NCBI GenBank assembly: GCA_023213395.1
Contig: CM041465.1
Coordinates: 163,873,741 to 163,937,740, forward strand
Direction of reading: 5' to 3'
Source: Cycas panzhihuaensis
Lineage: Eukaryota > Cycadophyta
DNA: 64,000 nt
Under the pieces are notes generated by a model. The model was not told the DNA's origin, searched no databases, and was given only the letters and a program-made list of their open reading frames with translations. Made by a program: the position numbers and the translations under genes. Positions 44,931 through 56,355 of the stretch are shown one piece after another (the stretch's first letter is position 1; each line of letters starts with the position of its first letter).

Positions 44931-47370
44931 AAATTTAGGATATTATCTTGATTAATGTGAAAAAATTTTAATTACATATAATTTTGCTTAATCTTGTAAA
45001 GATTCCTTTTAAATAAAAAATAAAATAAAATGAAAGAGATCTTAAGTAAGACTAAATTTCTCAAATGCAAGTACTATGCAATACTTTATATCAAGTCACT
45101 ATAAAAATAAAGTAAGATGATCAAGATATTTTCTTTTTTAATGAACCAAAAGAATGAATGCTAATATGTAATCTAATATTTTTTAAATTGAGATACTCTT
45201 TGTAAAAGTAAATAGGAAACTATATATACTTTTCTAATGTGATGCAATGACTCAATAGAATTCTTAATATTTGAATGCTCCTTAACTTTAGAATATTTGA
45301 ATAAACCTTGAAGTAAAAAAATGATCAAAGGACCTTGTAACTATGCTCTTCACAAGTGTTCTTTTCAAGCTAAAGAAAGAAAATGCATTTGATAAAAGTA
45401 AGGAAGCTCCTTGACTAATATGCCAATTAATGTTGCAAGATAATAATATAAATCAAGTGCCAAATATTTCCTTTGTAAAATTAGAAACAAACTAAGTGTA
45501 TCTTAAAATTTCAAGAAGATATAATATTTGAAATAATCAAATGTGCTCAAAAAATCAATCTATACTTAAATGAAAGTGTAAAAGATAAAGTAAAAGTTCA
45601 AGGTAAATGGTACCAATTTAACGTATTACTCCATATAGACTTCTTGATCCTTAAGAAGCTGAAATTGATGCTAGAGGATGCAAATAGTTTGTAATCTTAT
45701 GAAAAATCAATAAATATCTCCAAGAAACTGATTAGTAGTAAATTACACTCAAGTAGAATTGATTTGAATGGAAAATTTGTTCAAAAGTATTACGAAATGC
45801 ATATGTTTAGGGTTAAACTAGAGCCTTAACTTGATGAGCTTTAAATATATATAAAACAATGTCAAAATAAGGTGAAACTAATTCCAATGCATAGATCTTT
45901 GAAAATGCTTTCCATCGGTTCTTACGATTTAGAAAACGAAGCTGAAACAGTCAAGTTATTGAGAAAACAGTGAAGAGACCTCCTTTAGGCAAGTGAAATA
46001 AGCACTAAAACGAATGTCAACTTTGACTAATTCAAACACTATTAAAATAGACTCAAATTAAGGAAATGATGGTACCAAGTTGAAGATCACTAAAATATGA
46101 ATCCAAGGAGACTAGTTTTACTGAAAACTAATGCTCTAATAGAAAGTTACAGTAAAAAATGTGAGAGGTCCTCCTTATATATTAATGAAATGAAATTTTA
46201 AAAGGAAATCAAATAGGCCTCATTTAGTCAGAAGGAGTAGGGTCACGTAGAACTTCAATGCGACCATCGACTTAGATGCGAAAGGGACATAGGAGCCCAA
46301 ACAACATAAAATATGCTTAATTCTTTTTAAAACCAAAAGTATTAAAAAGGATTAATATGCTTTTCACATCTGCCCCCTAATATTGATAAAACACAGTTGT
46401 ATGAGTTCAATGTGACCGCCAACAATCAACAAAGGAGGCTACGGCTAATCAAATGAATGAATTCCAAATGAAGATTAAAATAAATTAAATTTGTAATTAA
46501 ACTTTATATTAAAAAAAAATGAAATATCAAAATATTTAGTCACTATTTTGATGTGACCTGCATATAGGAGACAAATGGAGCTGAAATATCGAAAGAACTC
46601 AATCGAAAGGATCAATTTATACACGAAAAGATGAGGTTCCTCTAGCACACAGGCAGATCAATCTAAAACCAACAATATAAATATATTTTATATGTTAAAG
46701 AATGGAGAAAACAAAGGGCACAAGGAAGGAATGGTTGAATAGTGAAGAGGCATCAGTGTAACAGTTGATAAAAATTACTCTGATTTACTTGAAATCAATC
46801 CAGAGAGGGGGCATCATAGGTGTAGAGGAGGATCATTTAAGAGTAATCTAAAAAATTCAATTTTTTTTTTTTTTTTAAGTAGTATATAATGAACGGACAA
46901 GGTTGTAGAGACTGAGTGAGCTCAATCTCTCCATAGAGGAAATGGTTTAACACCAAACTTTATGAGTAGTTAGATATCTTAGATGGTAAGGCACTAGTCA
47001 AGTTTTGTGCCAAACAATTGCTCACAGGCTGAGAACGGAGTAGCAGAGTGGAATGGTCCACAATGAGATGGCTGAGACTCGGAGAGGGATATCTCTCAAC
47101 AGAAGAGATGAAATTTCAAACGGTCTTCACTATTAGCTAGAGGACTTAATCACGATTAGAACGAATGGTCATATGATACAATTCTGATTGATGAACAAGC
47201 TGCAGCAATGAGATAAAAAATAAGTATATTTTTGTTTCCCAAATAAAACATGAATATATATAACAAAATTTATATTATATTCGATAGTTTTATAATATTA
47301 ATATTTAATAAATCAAAAATATCATAGACATACCAAATATGCAGCCATAAACCTCACGAGTACCAATCAA
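44931..47370 (-). other. C6 leader, no gene
   Basis: AT-rich 5' leader on the minus strand with a polyT tract near 46860-46876 (plus). No coding potential recognised. Confidence 0.5.
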
Positions 47371-47389
47371 ACCATGCTCTAATACCATA

Positions 47390-47740
47390 TGTTGGCATCG
47401 AGGAGTAGAGTGGGAGGATTACAAGTGTTGACTCATCATCTTTAAAGTGAATAGTTTTTAAATGTTGAGCGCTGGTGTTAAAAAATACCAAGGAGGTATT
47501 CCCCACCTATAAATAGAATTTTGGGGAGGCGACAAATGCCTCAACCCAACTTAAGTTAAAATTTAAATAATTATTAAAATACTAAGTACACAATTAAAAT
47601 ATCATATATGTGGTAGCTCCATGTCAGTTGTAAGCAACTGATTGGTGGCATTTGGTGGCTCGAGGTGACTTTTGGAGGCTCAAGGTACCATTGAGAGGCC
47701 CAAGGCAGGCACATGTGTTTCTAAATTAGGCATTATCCCA
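47390..47740 (-). repeat. C6 5' LTR
   Basis: Plus-strand limits TGTTGGCATCG and GCATTATCCCA, followed by ATAAT as the likely target-site half. Contains CACCTATAAATAG (47505-47517) in plus orientation. The partner LTR is absent. Confidence 0.7.
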
Positions 47741-48350
47741 ATAATAGTTTAGCTTAAAAGATTACTTTAGGATTTATAGGAAGAATAGGTTAGTCCCACT
47801 CAGTTACTTTATGATAATCAAAGCATAATTTAGATGACTAGGAATCCAGTATTTCTTGGTAAGATAAAGCACATTAAAATACAACATCACTTTATTAGAG
47901 AGTTAGTACAATAAGATAAGTTGGAATTGGTTTATTATAGTACTAAAGAATAGGTAGCAGATATATTCACAAAGACACTTGGTAAAATAAAGTTTATCAA
48001 ATTTAGAAATAAACTTGGAATATTAGGGAAGAAATATTAGAATAATGCCTATACTAATAGGGAAGAAATATTAGAATAATGCCTATACTAGGGCTCACAT
48101 TTGCCTTGGAGAGATTACTCGCATTGGGGTGATAACCTAGATTACCAAAGATATTATGGTGATAGCATGTCAAGAAGTTGTCAATGTTAATCGATAATAG
48201 ACTTTGAAAAGTGTGCCAAATCCTTCTCAGTCCTACTTATTTATTCATGGGGTCTAATAATCTTAATATTCATCAATACCACCATCCTCATGGATTGATG
48301 GTTCTCCCTTTCTTGCATTGTCATTCTGCTCCCTTTATCTCCTAATTTCA
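47741..48350 (+). mobile_element. C7: 3' end of a plus-strand Copia (RNase H, 3' LTR)
   Basis: RNase H residues start at the C6 LTR edge: KRLL.DL, YDNQSII, MTRNPVFLGKIKHIKIQHHF, LELVYYSTKE.VADIFTKTL and GKIKFIKFRNKLGILGKK. The LTR begins at 48035 or 48069 (TATTAGAATAATG) because a 34-bp duplication spans its start, and ends CCTAATTTCA at 48350; it aligns with C1's 3' LTR including the segment deleted in C1's 5' LTR. Confidence 0.75.
48023..48090 (+). repeat. 34-bp tandem duplication at C7 PPT/LTR junction
   Basis: 48023-48056 and 48057-48090 are identical except for the first base pair region (TTAGGG vs ATAGGG). Each unit contains GGGAAGAAA (purine tract) and the LTR start TATTAGAATAATG. Confidence 0.9.
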
Positions 48351-48545
48351 TCAATGTTATAGTATATAGGAAAATAGTTACGTATTAATAACCATCTTTT
48401 AAGTAAAAAAATAATTATTAATTAACCATAAAATTAAGGTAGCATGTCAATTCAAATTAAATATTTAGATAGAACAATTATTATGAGTTTAAATCGTATT
48501 ATGTATTCTTTTATTTCTTTTGGTAATTTCATAATCCCTCTTGAG
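48351..48545. other. Flank of C7; ~80-bp sequence repeated at 62568
   Basis: 48353-48430 (ATGTTATAG.., AACCATCTTTTAAGTAAAAA, ATTAATTAA) has a near match at 62568-62645. No gene. Confidence 0.6.
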
Positions 48546-48900
48546 TTTCCATTTCACATGACTCTACAGAATCTCATGTTTCTTACTTACTTAAAATCCA
48601 TATTTAACATACATCGTTCTTATCATCATAATGTCCCATTTCCTCTTATTAACCCTATACTCCCTTTATCTTCTAACTTAACCAATGTACATCCTTTTCA
48701 TCATGATTTATTTTTTAACTTATGTCTTTCATCCATGTTATCTCATCAACAATATTATCATCACATTTATCATTTTATTAACTCTCCACAAAAGTCATTA
48801 TTTACACTTGTTCTAGAAACACATCATCTCTTAAATTTCTATTTCATATGGTTCTAGAGAATCCCATATTCCCTACTTACCAAAAGTTCATAGTTGATAT
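48546..48900. repeat. 290-bp tandem repeat, copy 1 and start of copy 2
   Basis: Copy 1 (48546-48835) opens TTTCCATTTCACATGACTCT; copy 2 opens at 48836 with TTTCTATTTCATATGGTTCT and is cut at 48900 by C8, continuing at 60512. An open frame of 137 codons across copy 1 is a by-product of its low-stop, pyrimidine-rich composition and is not a credible gene. Confidence 0.8.
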
Positions 48901-49075
48901 TGTTAGACTGTAATGTTTTATGTTAGACATTCAATATATGTAACTAATAAACATGTGTCCTTTAGATGTATTTTAGTTACAAGTTAGTTATAAACCCTAA
49001 TTATATTTATTCATTTAAGCTCTCAATGATAATCATCAAGCATTCATCATTTATCTTTTTTCTATCATTCTGACA
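48901..49075 (+). repeat. C8 5' LTR
   Basis: TGTTAGACTGTAATG to ATCATTCTGACA; primer-binding site follows with no gap. Confidence 0.92.
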
Positions 49076-49265
49076 TGGTATCAGAGTAGGTTATTCTGCC
49101 TAATTAATAAAGGGTCTCTACAAGATCAAGTGAGAGAGACAAGTGCAATCTCAAATAACTTGTTAAGGAAAAAGACAAGGTCTTCAAATGAAGTTAGACC
49201 AAAGAAGAAGATAAACATCTAGAGAAATAAAAGAAGAAGGCAAGAAGACCAAATAAGCAGGATCA
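49076..49265 (+). other. C8 leader, first part
   Basis: Primer site plus a purine-rich leader. It is cut by C9 after GATCA and continues at 55713. Confidence 0.7.
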
Positions 49266-49577
49266 TGAAAGAGGTTAATGTATCAAGGTCATTTGTGTAG
49301 ATTAATTATGTGACCCTAAGATATATTATTAGCATTACTCTCTTAATGAAATATACTTTATGTGTGTTTAGATGTAATTTCGGGTTCATATCATTAGGCG
49401 GTAAAATCCTAACCCTAATACTCACCCTCAATAATAAAAAGTGAAATCTCAAGGAGGGAGCCATTATTCATTCTCACCTCCAAGCTTGCTCTCATATCTT
49501 GTTTCATCTTCTTTTTCATTCTCCATTGCCATTGTGTGCATGTGAGTGATTTATCTCCTAGATCCATCCTTCCTTCA
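49266..49577 (+). repeat. C9 5' LTR
   Basis: TGAAAGAGGTTAATG to CCTTCCTTCA. Confidence 0.93.
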
Positions 49578-50718
49578 TGTGGTATCAGAGCTAGAAAGGG
49601 ATCTATTCACTCCATTCCACTTGCATGGAGTCATTTTGCCTCTCCTTCACCTTCAATGTGAAGTATTGAGAGTGCATTCATTATTTTTTAATATTTTGAG
49701 AGCTTAAAATTATAGTATTTTGTATGTTACTAATTTGTCCATGTGTGTAGAAATTTAGAGGTGAAAAATATAAGTTTTTGAAGCCGTTCAGTTGCCAGAA
49801 TAGTCCTGGAAGCATTAAAGGCCCAAATTTTCATAAAAATTCAACCATCTCAGAATTTGATGAAATTTGGTATGAAAGGTTACCTTCACTAGAGGATCAT
49901 TTTTGTCTTATGGAGAAACTTCATATTCAACCTACAATAGCAAGTTTTGGCTATGACAAAAAGGGTAAATTTTGTGGATAAGTAATTTAAAGCACTTTTC
50001 CTAATGAAATCCTTCAATTATAAGCTGAAGATCTAAATTTTTTATTAAGGAATCTAGTAGATTTATGTCTTAATATTATTTTAAGATAAATCTCATCAAA
50101 TTTCATCCACTGGTTAGTGAGATCTATGCAGTTTTCTTACAGTTGCTGATTTTGCCTACTCAACCCCACAAAGGATCTTGCAAGGGCATTTCGGGTAAAT
50201 TTTTAGCATATTTTGAAGATGGTGTAGAAGGAAAAGTTAATGTAAATGTCAAAACAAAACTTTTGACATATTGAAGTCTAGATTCTGAGACAGTTGATCT
50301 AGCATGATTTTACTTTGGTGCTTTTTCGAGCAGAAACGTTTTTGTACCTTTTCTGAAATCTGACTTCACAACTCTATCAGAAACAACATTTTGAACACTT
50401 TTCCCTTGTATCATAAATTCATATTTCATCATTTAGGCCTTCATATTTGTAATTTTTAAAAAAATTACCCATTTATCATTATTTGTAAATTTTGTGAAAA
50501 AATCACAAAATATGGAAAAATAACATGCATATAGATTTAGAAAAATCATCATTTTAGCAGCAAGTTGATCCACTTTTTAGCCTATTATGGCTTTTGTATC
50601 AAAACTTCCAAAATCATATTTGGAAACATTGTACTAAAGCAAGGGATATCTTTAATCGGAAGTAACATCATGTTCCCTTGCTAAATCTAGCAAGCTTTTC
50701 TGTTTGCACACATGGCAT

Positions 50719-50799
50719 AAAGCATCACAAAAGCAGCAACAATAATAAAGCATCACGAAAGCAGCAACAATAACAAAGCATCACAAAAGCAGCAACAAT
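50719..50799 (+). repeat. 28-bp minisatellite, ~3 copies
   Basis: Units AAAGCATCACAAAAGCAGCA(8 more) at 50719, 50747 and 50775. C2 has a single diverged equivalent near 14625, so the array expanded in the C9 lineage. Confidence 0.85.
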
Positions 50800-51160
50800 A
50801 AAGCAAGCAAGCACATTTGGTAAGTTTCTATTTCAGTTTTCAATTATACGGAAACATCTTACACTATTCCTAAAAGGAATCTCATCTGTATGATCTATAC
50901 TACCAGTTCTTGACTTGTGCGCACACTCACCTTGGTTGAAATAGACCAAGGTTGGCTGAAGTTCTGGCCCTAAAGGAGGTGTGAGTTTCATACTGGGTCT
51001 GGTCTTAACCAGAATCATGGTGGAGGGATAGGTTAGCCACACTTACGGCCTCCAATCAGGGATAATCTTGATAACCACCTGGGAAAACTAAAAACCTTAA
51101 TGTAAGATTAAAATTAACCCAGTCCAATATCTGTCATAGCTGTGGGATACACAGTACTAT

Positions 51161-51358
51161 TTAACTCTTTGGAGGAGGTATATAGCTGCTCATTGGTGAA
51201 CTGGGTGAGGACTGGGAGTACATGGCCTCCACTGTGACTTGGATTTCATCACCAAGCGTAGGTGCAGGTATCACGGGTGAAGGCCCTAATCGTGTACTAG
51301 AAGCCTTAGGTATCGAAACCTCACCTACATTTGGATATAAGTGAGAGGTTAATGGCAT
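51161..51358 (-). other. Antisense open frame in C9 leader, shared with C2
   Basis: 65 codons, MPLTSHLYPNVGEVSIPKAS onward; same length and stop position as 21894-22091 of C2. See that entry for the alternative sense-strand reading. Confidence 0.35.
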
Positions 51359-51569
51359 GACACATCACCACTCTTTGCCAACTCTATATTAGGCCTCATT
51401 CTTAAATCATTACTTATATTCATCTTTCTATATAATTATTAAAAAATAGATAATCATTGCTTACTTCTCATCATAACAATCATTTCTACATCCCTGCTGC
51501 GTAAGTGTACTAGCCACACATGTCAGTGGCACATACTTCTATCATCTCTTCTACTTCTTCATCATCATC

Positions 51570-52923
51570 ATGTCATCTCAATTCAAGTAAAATGTTAACT
51601 ACATATTGAAAGACAAAGAAAATTGGGATATATGGTACATTAGAATTTAAAATATTACAAAGTATGAAGGCCTTTGGAGAGCCCACTTGCAGCCTACACC
51701 CAGCATACAAGCAACGGCTACAACAACTGCTTCCAGTGGATCCGCCCCAACAACGTCTATAGATGCTGCAGCTAAACTACAATGGGAGATAGATGATGAA
51801 AAGATTCATACATGAATTTTGTTGGTCATTGATCACTCCTTGCATAACTTGATAAATGAAGAGGAACATGATACAGCTTGAAAGGTCCTAGAAGTTCTTA
51901 GAAAGAACTTTGATACAAATTCATATTTAGAATTTGTTCATCTTGTTTTTAAAATGAACAAATTAAAAATGTAGAAGAGACGAGCTCATGAGATAATAAA
52001 TCTCCTTTGACCAATCAAACAGGCAATTGACAAAGACTTTAAGACCCAATACATCACTTGTGCATTTTTAATCCAGTCATGTTTACATGTCCCCAATTAT
52101 AAAAACTTGCTTAGAAGTCTTCAATCTAGTGGAACATTGAAGATGCTCAACTTCGAAGCACTTGCCGAGAAGTTTATAGAATTTGACAAAACCTTTGATA
52201 CAAACTTTGTAACCTCTGACTCTCTTCTAGATGCAGCCTTTGAGGTAGAAGAAGAAGTTTGCTACATAAAAAATCAAGGTCCCTCTCATGGCAGAGGAAA
52301 TAGCTAAGCAAGAGGAAGAGGAAGAAATATGGGAAATCATCCACAAGGTCAATCAAACCCTCAATCGTAACCTCAACAGTTTCAAGGCCAAGGGCCACGT
52401 CAACAAAGAGCAAGACAACAAAGCCAAACCAAGATTCTTGAGGACTGATAATCAAACTATTATGTGTGATTGGTGTAACCGTAAAGGACACTTAGCAAAA
52501 GATTGCAAAACTGCCACTTATAAGTTAACCAAGTTTCAACCAAAACATGGAGCTCATCATGTTGAAGAAACTTGTGAAGAATCCTTTAGTGGTGCAGGTT
52601 TTGTACAAGCACACATTCAAAGAATTGAGGGATCTTCAGCATCAAATGCCATTGACCAACCAAAGAGATTCTTTGAAGCTCGGTGTGGATATATCATTTG
52701 TGAATTCCCTTCACCAATGCCAAGCCCTATTAGAATTGCCAATAGTGTGGCTTCAATCGATGGACAGTGGATCATGGACACAGGAGCAACTCAATATATG
52801 ACATGCAATCATAGTCTATATCAAACATTTGACTCAAATGTTCATGGAGTTATTCACATGGCTGATAAATCACAACAACCTATTGAAGGAATTAGTAACA
52901 TTCACTTGAAACTCCCAGGCTGA
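51570..52923 (+). pseudogene. C9 gag and protease
   Basis: Starts MSSQFK at 51570. Contains LLIESCLHV-like and LRSLQSSGTLKMLNFEALAE, FEVEEEVCYIKNQGPSHGRG, then the intact zinc knuckle CDWCNRKGHLAKDC (52464-52505). The last 211 codons are open: RIEGSSASNAIDQ, SIDGQWIMDTGATQYMTCN with the protease DTGA site intact (52777-52788), DKSQQPIEGISNIHLKLPG, stopping at 52921. Gag has several stops upstream (e.g. the CAG-to-TAG type in NKLK.KRRAHE). Best preserved gag/protease of its family here. Confidence 0.88.
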
Positions 52924-52935
52924 GAAGATTTTACA

Positions 52936-53870
52936 TTGCTTGATGTCTTATACACACCCAATCTCAAACAAAACCTACTCTCTTTATCCACACTTGTTTC
53001 CTGTGGATTTGATCTGAGTGTAACCACAAATGACCAGACTCTTAAGGTCATTCACCCTCCAACTAATCAGGTGGTTTTAATTGGACATCTCTCTGGTAAA
53101 CTCTTTCAACTGAATGGCTCTCCATCTTCTGAAGCCCATTGTGCCCAAAGCCCTTATGCCGATGAAGAATTTGCATTTAATTCCATCTTGACCCATCCAA
53201 CGTTATCACCAGAAGCTCTTTGGCATCCTCATGTGGGCTATGTTCACATTGATAGCTTAGAAATCTTTCTAATACTCTTCCAAACCTTCCAAAGTTTTCC
53301 TCTAAGCCCTTTAAATGTGAAGCTTGTATCATTGACAAATCTCATCGACAACCCTTTCCCAAAAGTCAGTGGAAATCGAGACATCCATTACAATTGGTAC
53401 ACTCTGATTTGTGCGGGTTAATGCCCATTCCTTTACTGAATGGCAAGTCATATTACATCTCTTTCATTGATGATTTCACTAGAAAAGTATAGGTAGCTTT
53501 TCTACACAAGAAAGATGAAGCATTCTGTATATTCAAGGAATTCAAAGCCCTCACTGAAAAAGAGTCAGGTTATCAACTCAAATGTCTTCGAATTGATAAT
53601 GGTGGTGAATATACCTCACATGAGTTTGAAAGCTACCTTCGAGACAATGGCATAAAGCATCAAACAATAGTAGCAGTTACCCCACAGTAAAATGGAGTTG
53701 TCGAGCGCATGAACAGGACAATCATGAACATGGCTCGTGCTATGTTAATATATAAAAATGTACCTGCCTATCTATGGGCTGAAGTAATCTGGATAGCAGT
53801 TTATTGTATCAATGTTGTTAGCCCATTAAAGGAAGTATAATCACCTAATGAAAAGTGGTCAGGATAAGCC
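52936..53870 (+). pseudogene. C9 GAG-pre-integrase and truncated integrase
   Basis: LDVLYTPNLKQNLLSLSTLV leads into the integrase zinc-binding region (AHCAQSPYADEEF.., WHPHVGYVHIDSL); the core has HSDLCG (D), ISFIDDFTRKV, LRIDNGGEYTSHEFESYLRD (D) and NGVVERMNRTIMNMARAML (E), all three acidic residues present. A frameshift near 53240-53290 and stops interrupt it. It ends abruptly at NEKWSG, where the deletion joins RT. Confidence 0.87.
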
Positions 53871-54934
53871 CCTCGCGCTTGGTTTGCCAAGTTGTCTAAA
53901 AGGATAAGGCAATTTGGATACGATGTTTGTGACTATCAAGATATTGATACAACGTTGTTCATCAAGCGCCATAAGGATAAAGTCACTTATCTCATAATCT
54001 TTGTGGATGGCATGCTAGTAATGGGTAATAGTGAACATGCAATAAACCAGTTGAAAAAGGACCTTGGTAAAACATTCGAATTGTCTAACCTCGGTTTGAT
54101 GAAATATTACTTGGGAATTGAAGTAACACAAAAGAATAGAAAAAATTTCCTCTCCCAAGAAAAATACAATAATGATCTTCTAACTAAGTTTTAGTTAGAA
54201 GATGCTCAACCAGTGATGTTACCTATGGATCCTGACACCAAACTCTTAGCTGAAGGTGACACTAGGGAGATAAATGCAACACTCTACAGGAAACTTGTAG
54301 GTAGTCTCATCTACACTACCAATACAAAGCGAGATATTATACACTCTATTGATATTTTTACTCGTTACATGACAAATCCTAAGCAGAATCACTGGCAGGC
54401 AGTAGTGTGAGTGTAAGGATACCTTAAGACAACCAACAAATATGGTATGTTGTATGAACCTAATTCAGACTTCAAGCTTTCTACATACACAAACTCAGAC
54501 TTTGCAGGAGATAAAGATACAGGAAGATCTATGTCTGGGTATGTAACGTTTCTTGGAACATCACCAATATCATGGAGATCTAGATGGCAAAAGATAGTTG
54601 CAGATGCAACTCCCGAAGCTAAATACTTTATTACTTCTGAGACTAGTAAAGAGGTGATATGGCTAAGAAAATTATTAGAAACATTGAATATCACCCAAAC
54701 AAGTCCTATGAGTCTTCATGTAGATAATCAATCAGCAATCTGCATGACAAAAAATTATGTATTTCATGATCGTACCAAACACATAAGTACGAAAGTCCAC
54801 AAGATTAGGGAACTTATTCATGACAGCACAATTCAATTAGATTACTATCCCACAGTAGATCAAGTGGCCGATATCTTCACCAAACCACTGCAAAGGGTGA
54901 AGTTTGAACAGTTCCGAAGGTAGCTCAGCCTTAG
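53871..54934 (+). pseudogene. C9 reverse transcriptase (palm onward) and RNase H
   Basis: Begins APRAWFAKLS (the QAP--W--KL motif), so the RT fingers are missing. The catalytic box reads IFVDGMLVMGNS (54000): the second Asp of VDD is Gly. LGLMKYYLGIEV, PTVMLPMDPDTKL and LYRKLVGSLIYTTNTKRDI follow; RNase H is largely open: NSDFAGDKDTGRSMSGYVTF, KEVIWLRKLLETLNITQTSP, VDNQSAICM, HDRTKHISTKVHKIRELIH and VADIFTKPLQRVKF. Three stops. Confidence 0.9.
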
Positions 54935-55400
54935 CACCTCCATCTTTGATTGATCAAAGAAGATGATAACAGGATCATCATACTCTATTCTCTTTATGAA
55001 AACCCCTTGTAGGCACGAAAGAATAAGAGTAAGTCTCTGCTTTATCCTCTTTGTGAAAACCCCATGTGGGCACGGAAGGATAAGGGTTGTACTTGTTTTG
55101 GAAAATTAGAACCTGTGAAAACCCAAAAGGGCATAGGGGATGACCAAATAGTATATGGAGACTTAGCAGATTAAGTTGCACATTTAAGCTACTTGGCTAT
55201 CAGGCTACATCAAAGAGCTACCTTAGCCATTTTGATTTATAAAAGGGGCTATAGATCTTAGAAAGTTTGTGGGTTTTTATTCCCCATAAGGGTTTTTCTA
55301 CAAAAGTGTCATTTAGAATTTTAATGTAATAATGAGGCTCAAATAAAGACCTCATAGAATAGACTTTCTGAAAATGACCTTCCACCATTAAGGGGGAGAT

Positions 55401-55712
55401 TGAAAGAGGTTAATGTATCAAAGTCATTTGTGTAGATTAATTATGTGACCTTAGGATATATTATTAGCATTAGTCTCTTAATGAAATGTACTTTATGTGC
55501 ATTTAGATGTAATTTTGGGTTTATGTCATTAGGCAGGAAAATCCTAACCCTAATGCTCACCCTCAATAATAAAAGGTGAAATCTCAAAGAGGGAGTCATT
55601 ATTCATTCTCACCTCGAAGCTTGCTCTTATATCTTGTTTCATCTTCTTTTTCATTTTCTATTGCCATTGTGTGCATGTGAGTGATTTATCTCCTAGATCC
55701 ATCCTTCCTTCA
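55401..55712 (+). repeat. C9 3' LTR
   Basis: 312 bp, TGAAAGAGGTTAATG to CCTTCCTTCA, same length as the 5' copy; followed by AATCA. Confidence 0.93.
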
Positions 55713-56355
55713 AATCAGAGCATAAAGCAAGTACATAGGTGACTGTACGAAACTGTATGATTGTACGGACTTAAAAATTTCAAGTTCTCAAAATTCACCC
55801 AGATCATAGATCTCAACATCCTCTTCATATATCTCTTCTATCATGAAGTGATCTAAGGTCTTTTTGAGGGGTTTTTAACCCATTTACTAATTGTATGGGT
55901 CTACAAAGGTTTTTAAAGATTTTTCTCATAACTAAACAAATCTCCAAGTAATCTCAAACTAAAACTCTTTGTTTGGAGCATACAAATCATTTGAATGCTT
56001 TTGTGAAGAGATTTTTTAAGGATTTGCAAAGATATTTCCATATTTATGAGAAACCCTAGCCGCCCATTTAGAGATTTTGAGCCAGATTTCTCTCAAATCA
56101 AAGGCTATCTCAAAAAAATAATTTCAAATCTCTAATCTTCTCTCTAAGGTCTTTCTTTTGAGATTGGTCTCACCCCCATATGTATAGTTTAGGTACCATA
56201 TAGAAATCCATACCATTGTATAACCTAAGGATCTCAGAACACTTTTCTGTCCTTAAAAATAGCTTCTTCTATCCTAGCATTGTATGATAATGACAAGCTT
56301 ATTTATACTAATTACCACATTTAAAAAATTAAGATAGAGACCCATCTCAGAGCTA
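55713..56355 (+). other. C8 leader, second part
   Basis: Continuation of the C8 leader after C9. The first gag-like codons cannot be fixed. No other gene seen. Confidence 0.55.

Larger units (their letters stand above)
44200..47740 (-). mobile_element. C6: 5' half of a minus-strand Copia of the C1 family
   Basis: Minus strand: LTR 47740-47390 (351 bp, TGGGATAATGCC..GATGCCAACA), primer-binding site (complement of GCTCTAATACCA, 47376-47387), ~3-kb leader, and gag start at 44362. Everything beyond the first ~55 gag codons is missing, where it meets the G3 LTR. It interrupts C7's RNase H, which begins immediately to the right of 47745. The leader block at 44490-44930 matches that of C1. Confidence 0.78.
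49578..51569 (+). other. C9 leader
   Basis: Aligns with the interrupted C2 leader. Contains a 28-bp minisatellite (50719-50799), a conserved GC-richer segment (50930-51100) and an antisense 65-codon frame (51358-51161) with a counterpart in C2. No gag-like coding before 51570. Confidence 0.7.
49266..55712 (+). mobile_element. C9: Copia element of the C2 family with internal deletion
   Basis: LTRs 49266-49577 and 55401-55712 (312 bp each), TSD GATCA (49261-49265) and AATCA (55713-55717), primer site TGGTATCAGAGCT at 49580-49592, purine tract AAGGGGGAGAT before the 3' LTR. Fewer stops than C2. It lacks ~1.2 kb corresponding to the integrase C-terminus through RT fingers, so integrase is fused to the RT palm and the element cannot be autonomous. 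Confidence 0.93.

Noticed and set aside
48444-48857. 137-codon plus-strand open frame
   Set aside because: It spans the pyrimidine-rich tandem repeat; composition (Phe, Leu, His, Ser) and lack of conservation in copy 2 argue against a gene.
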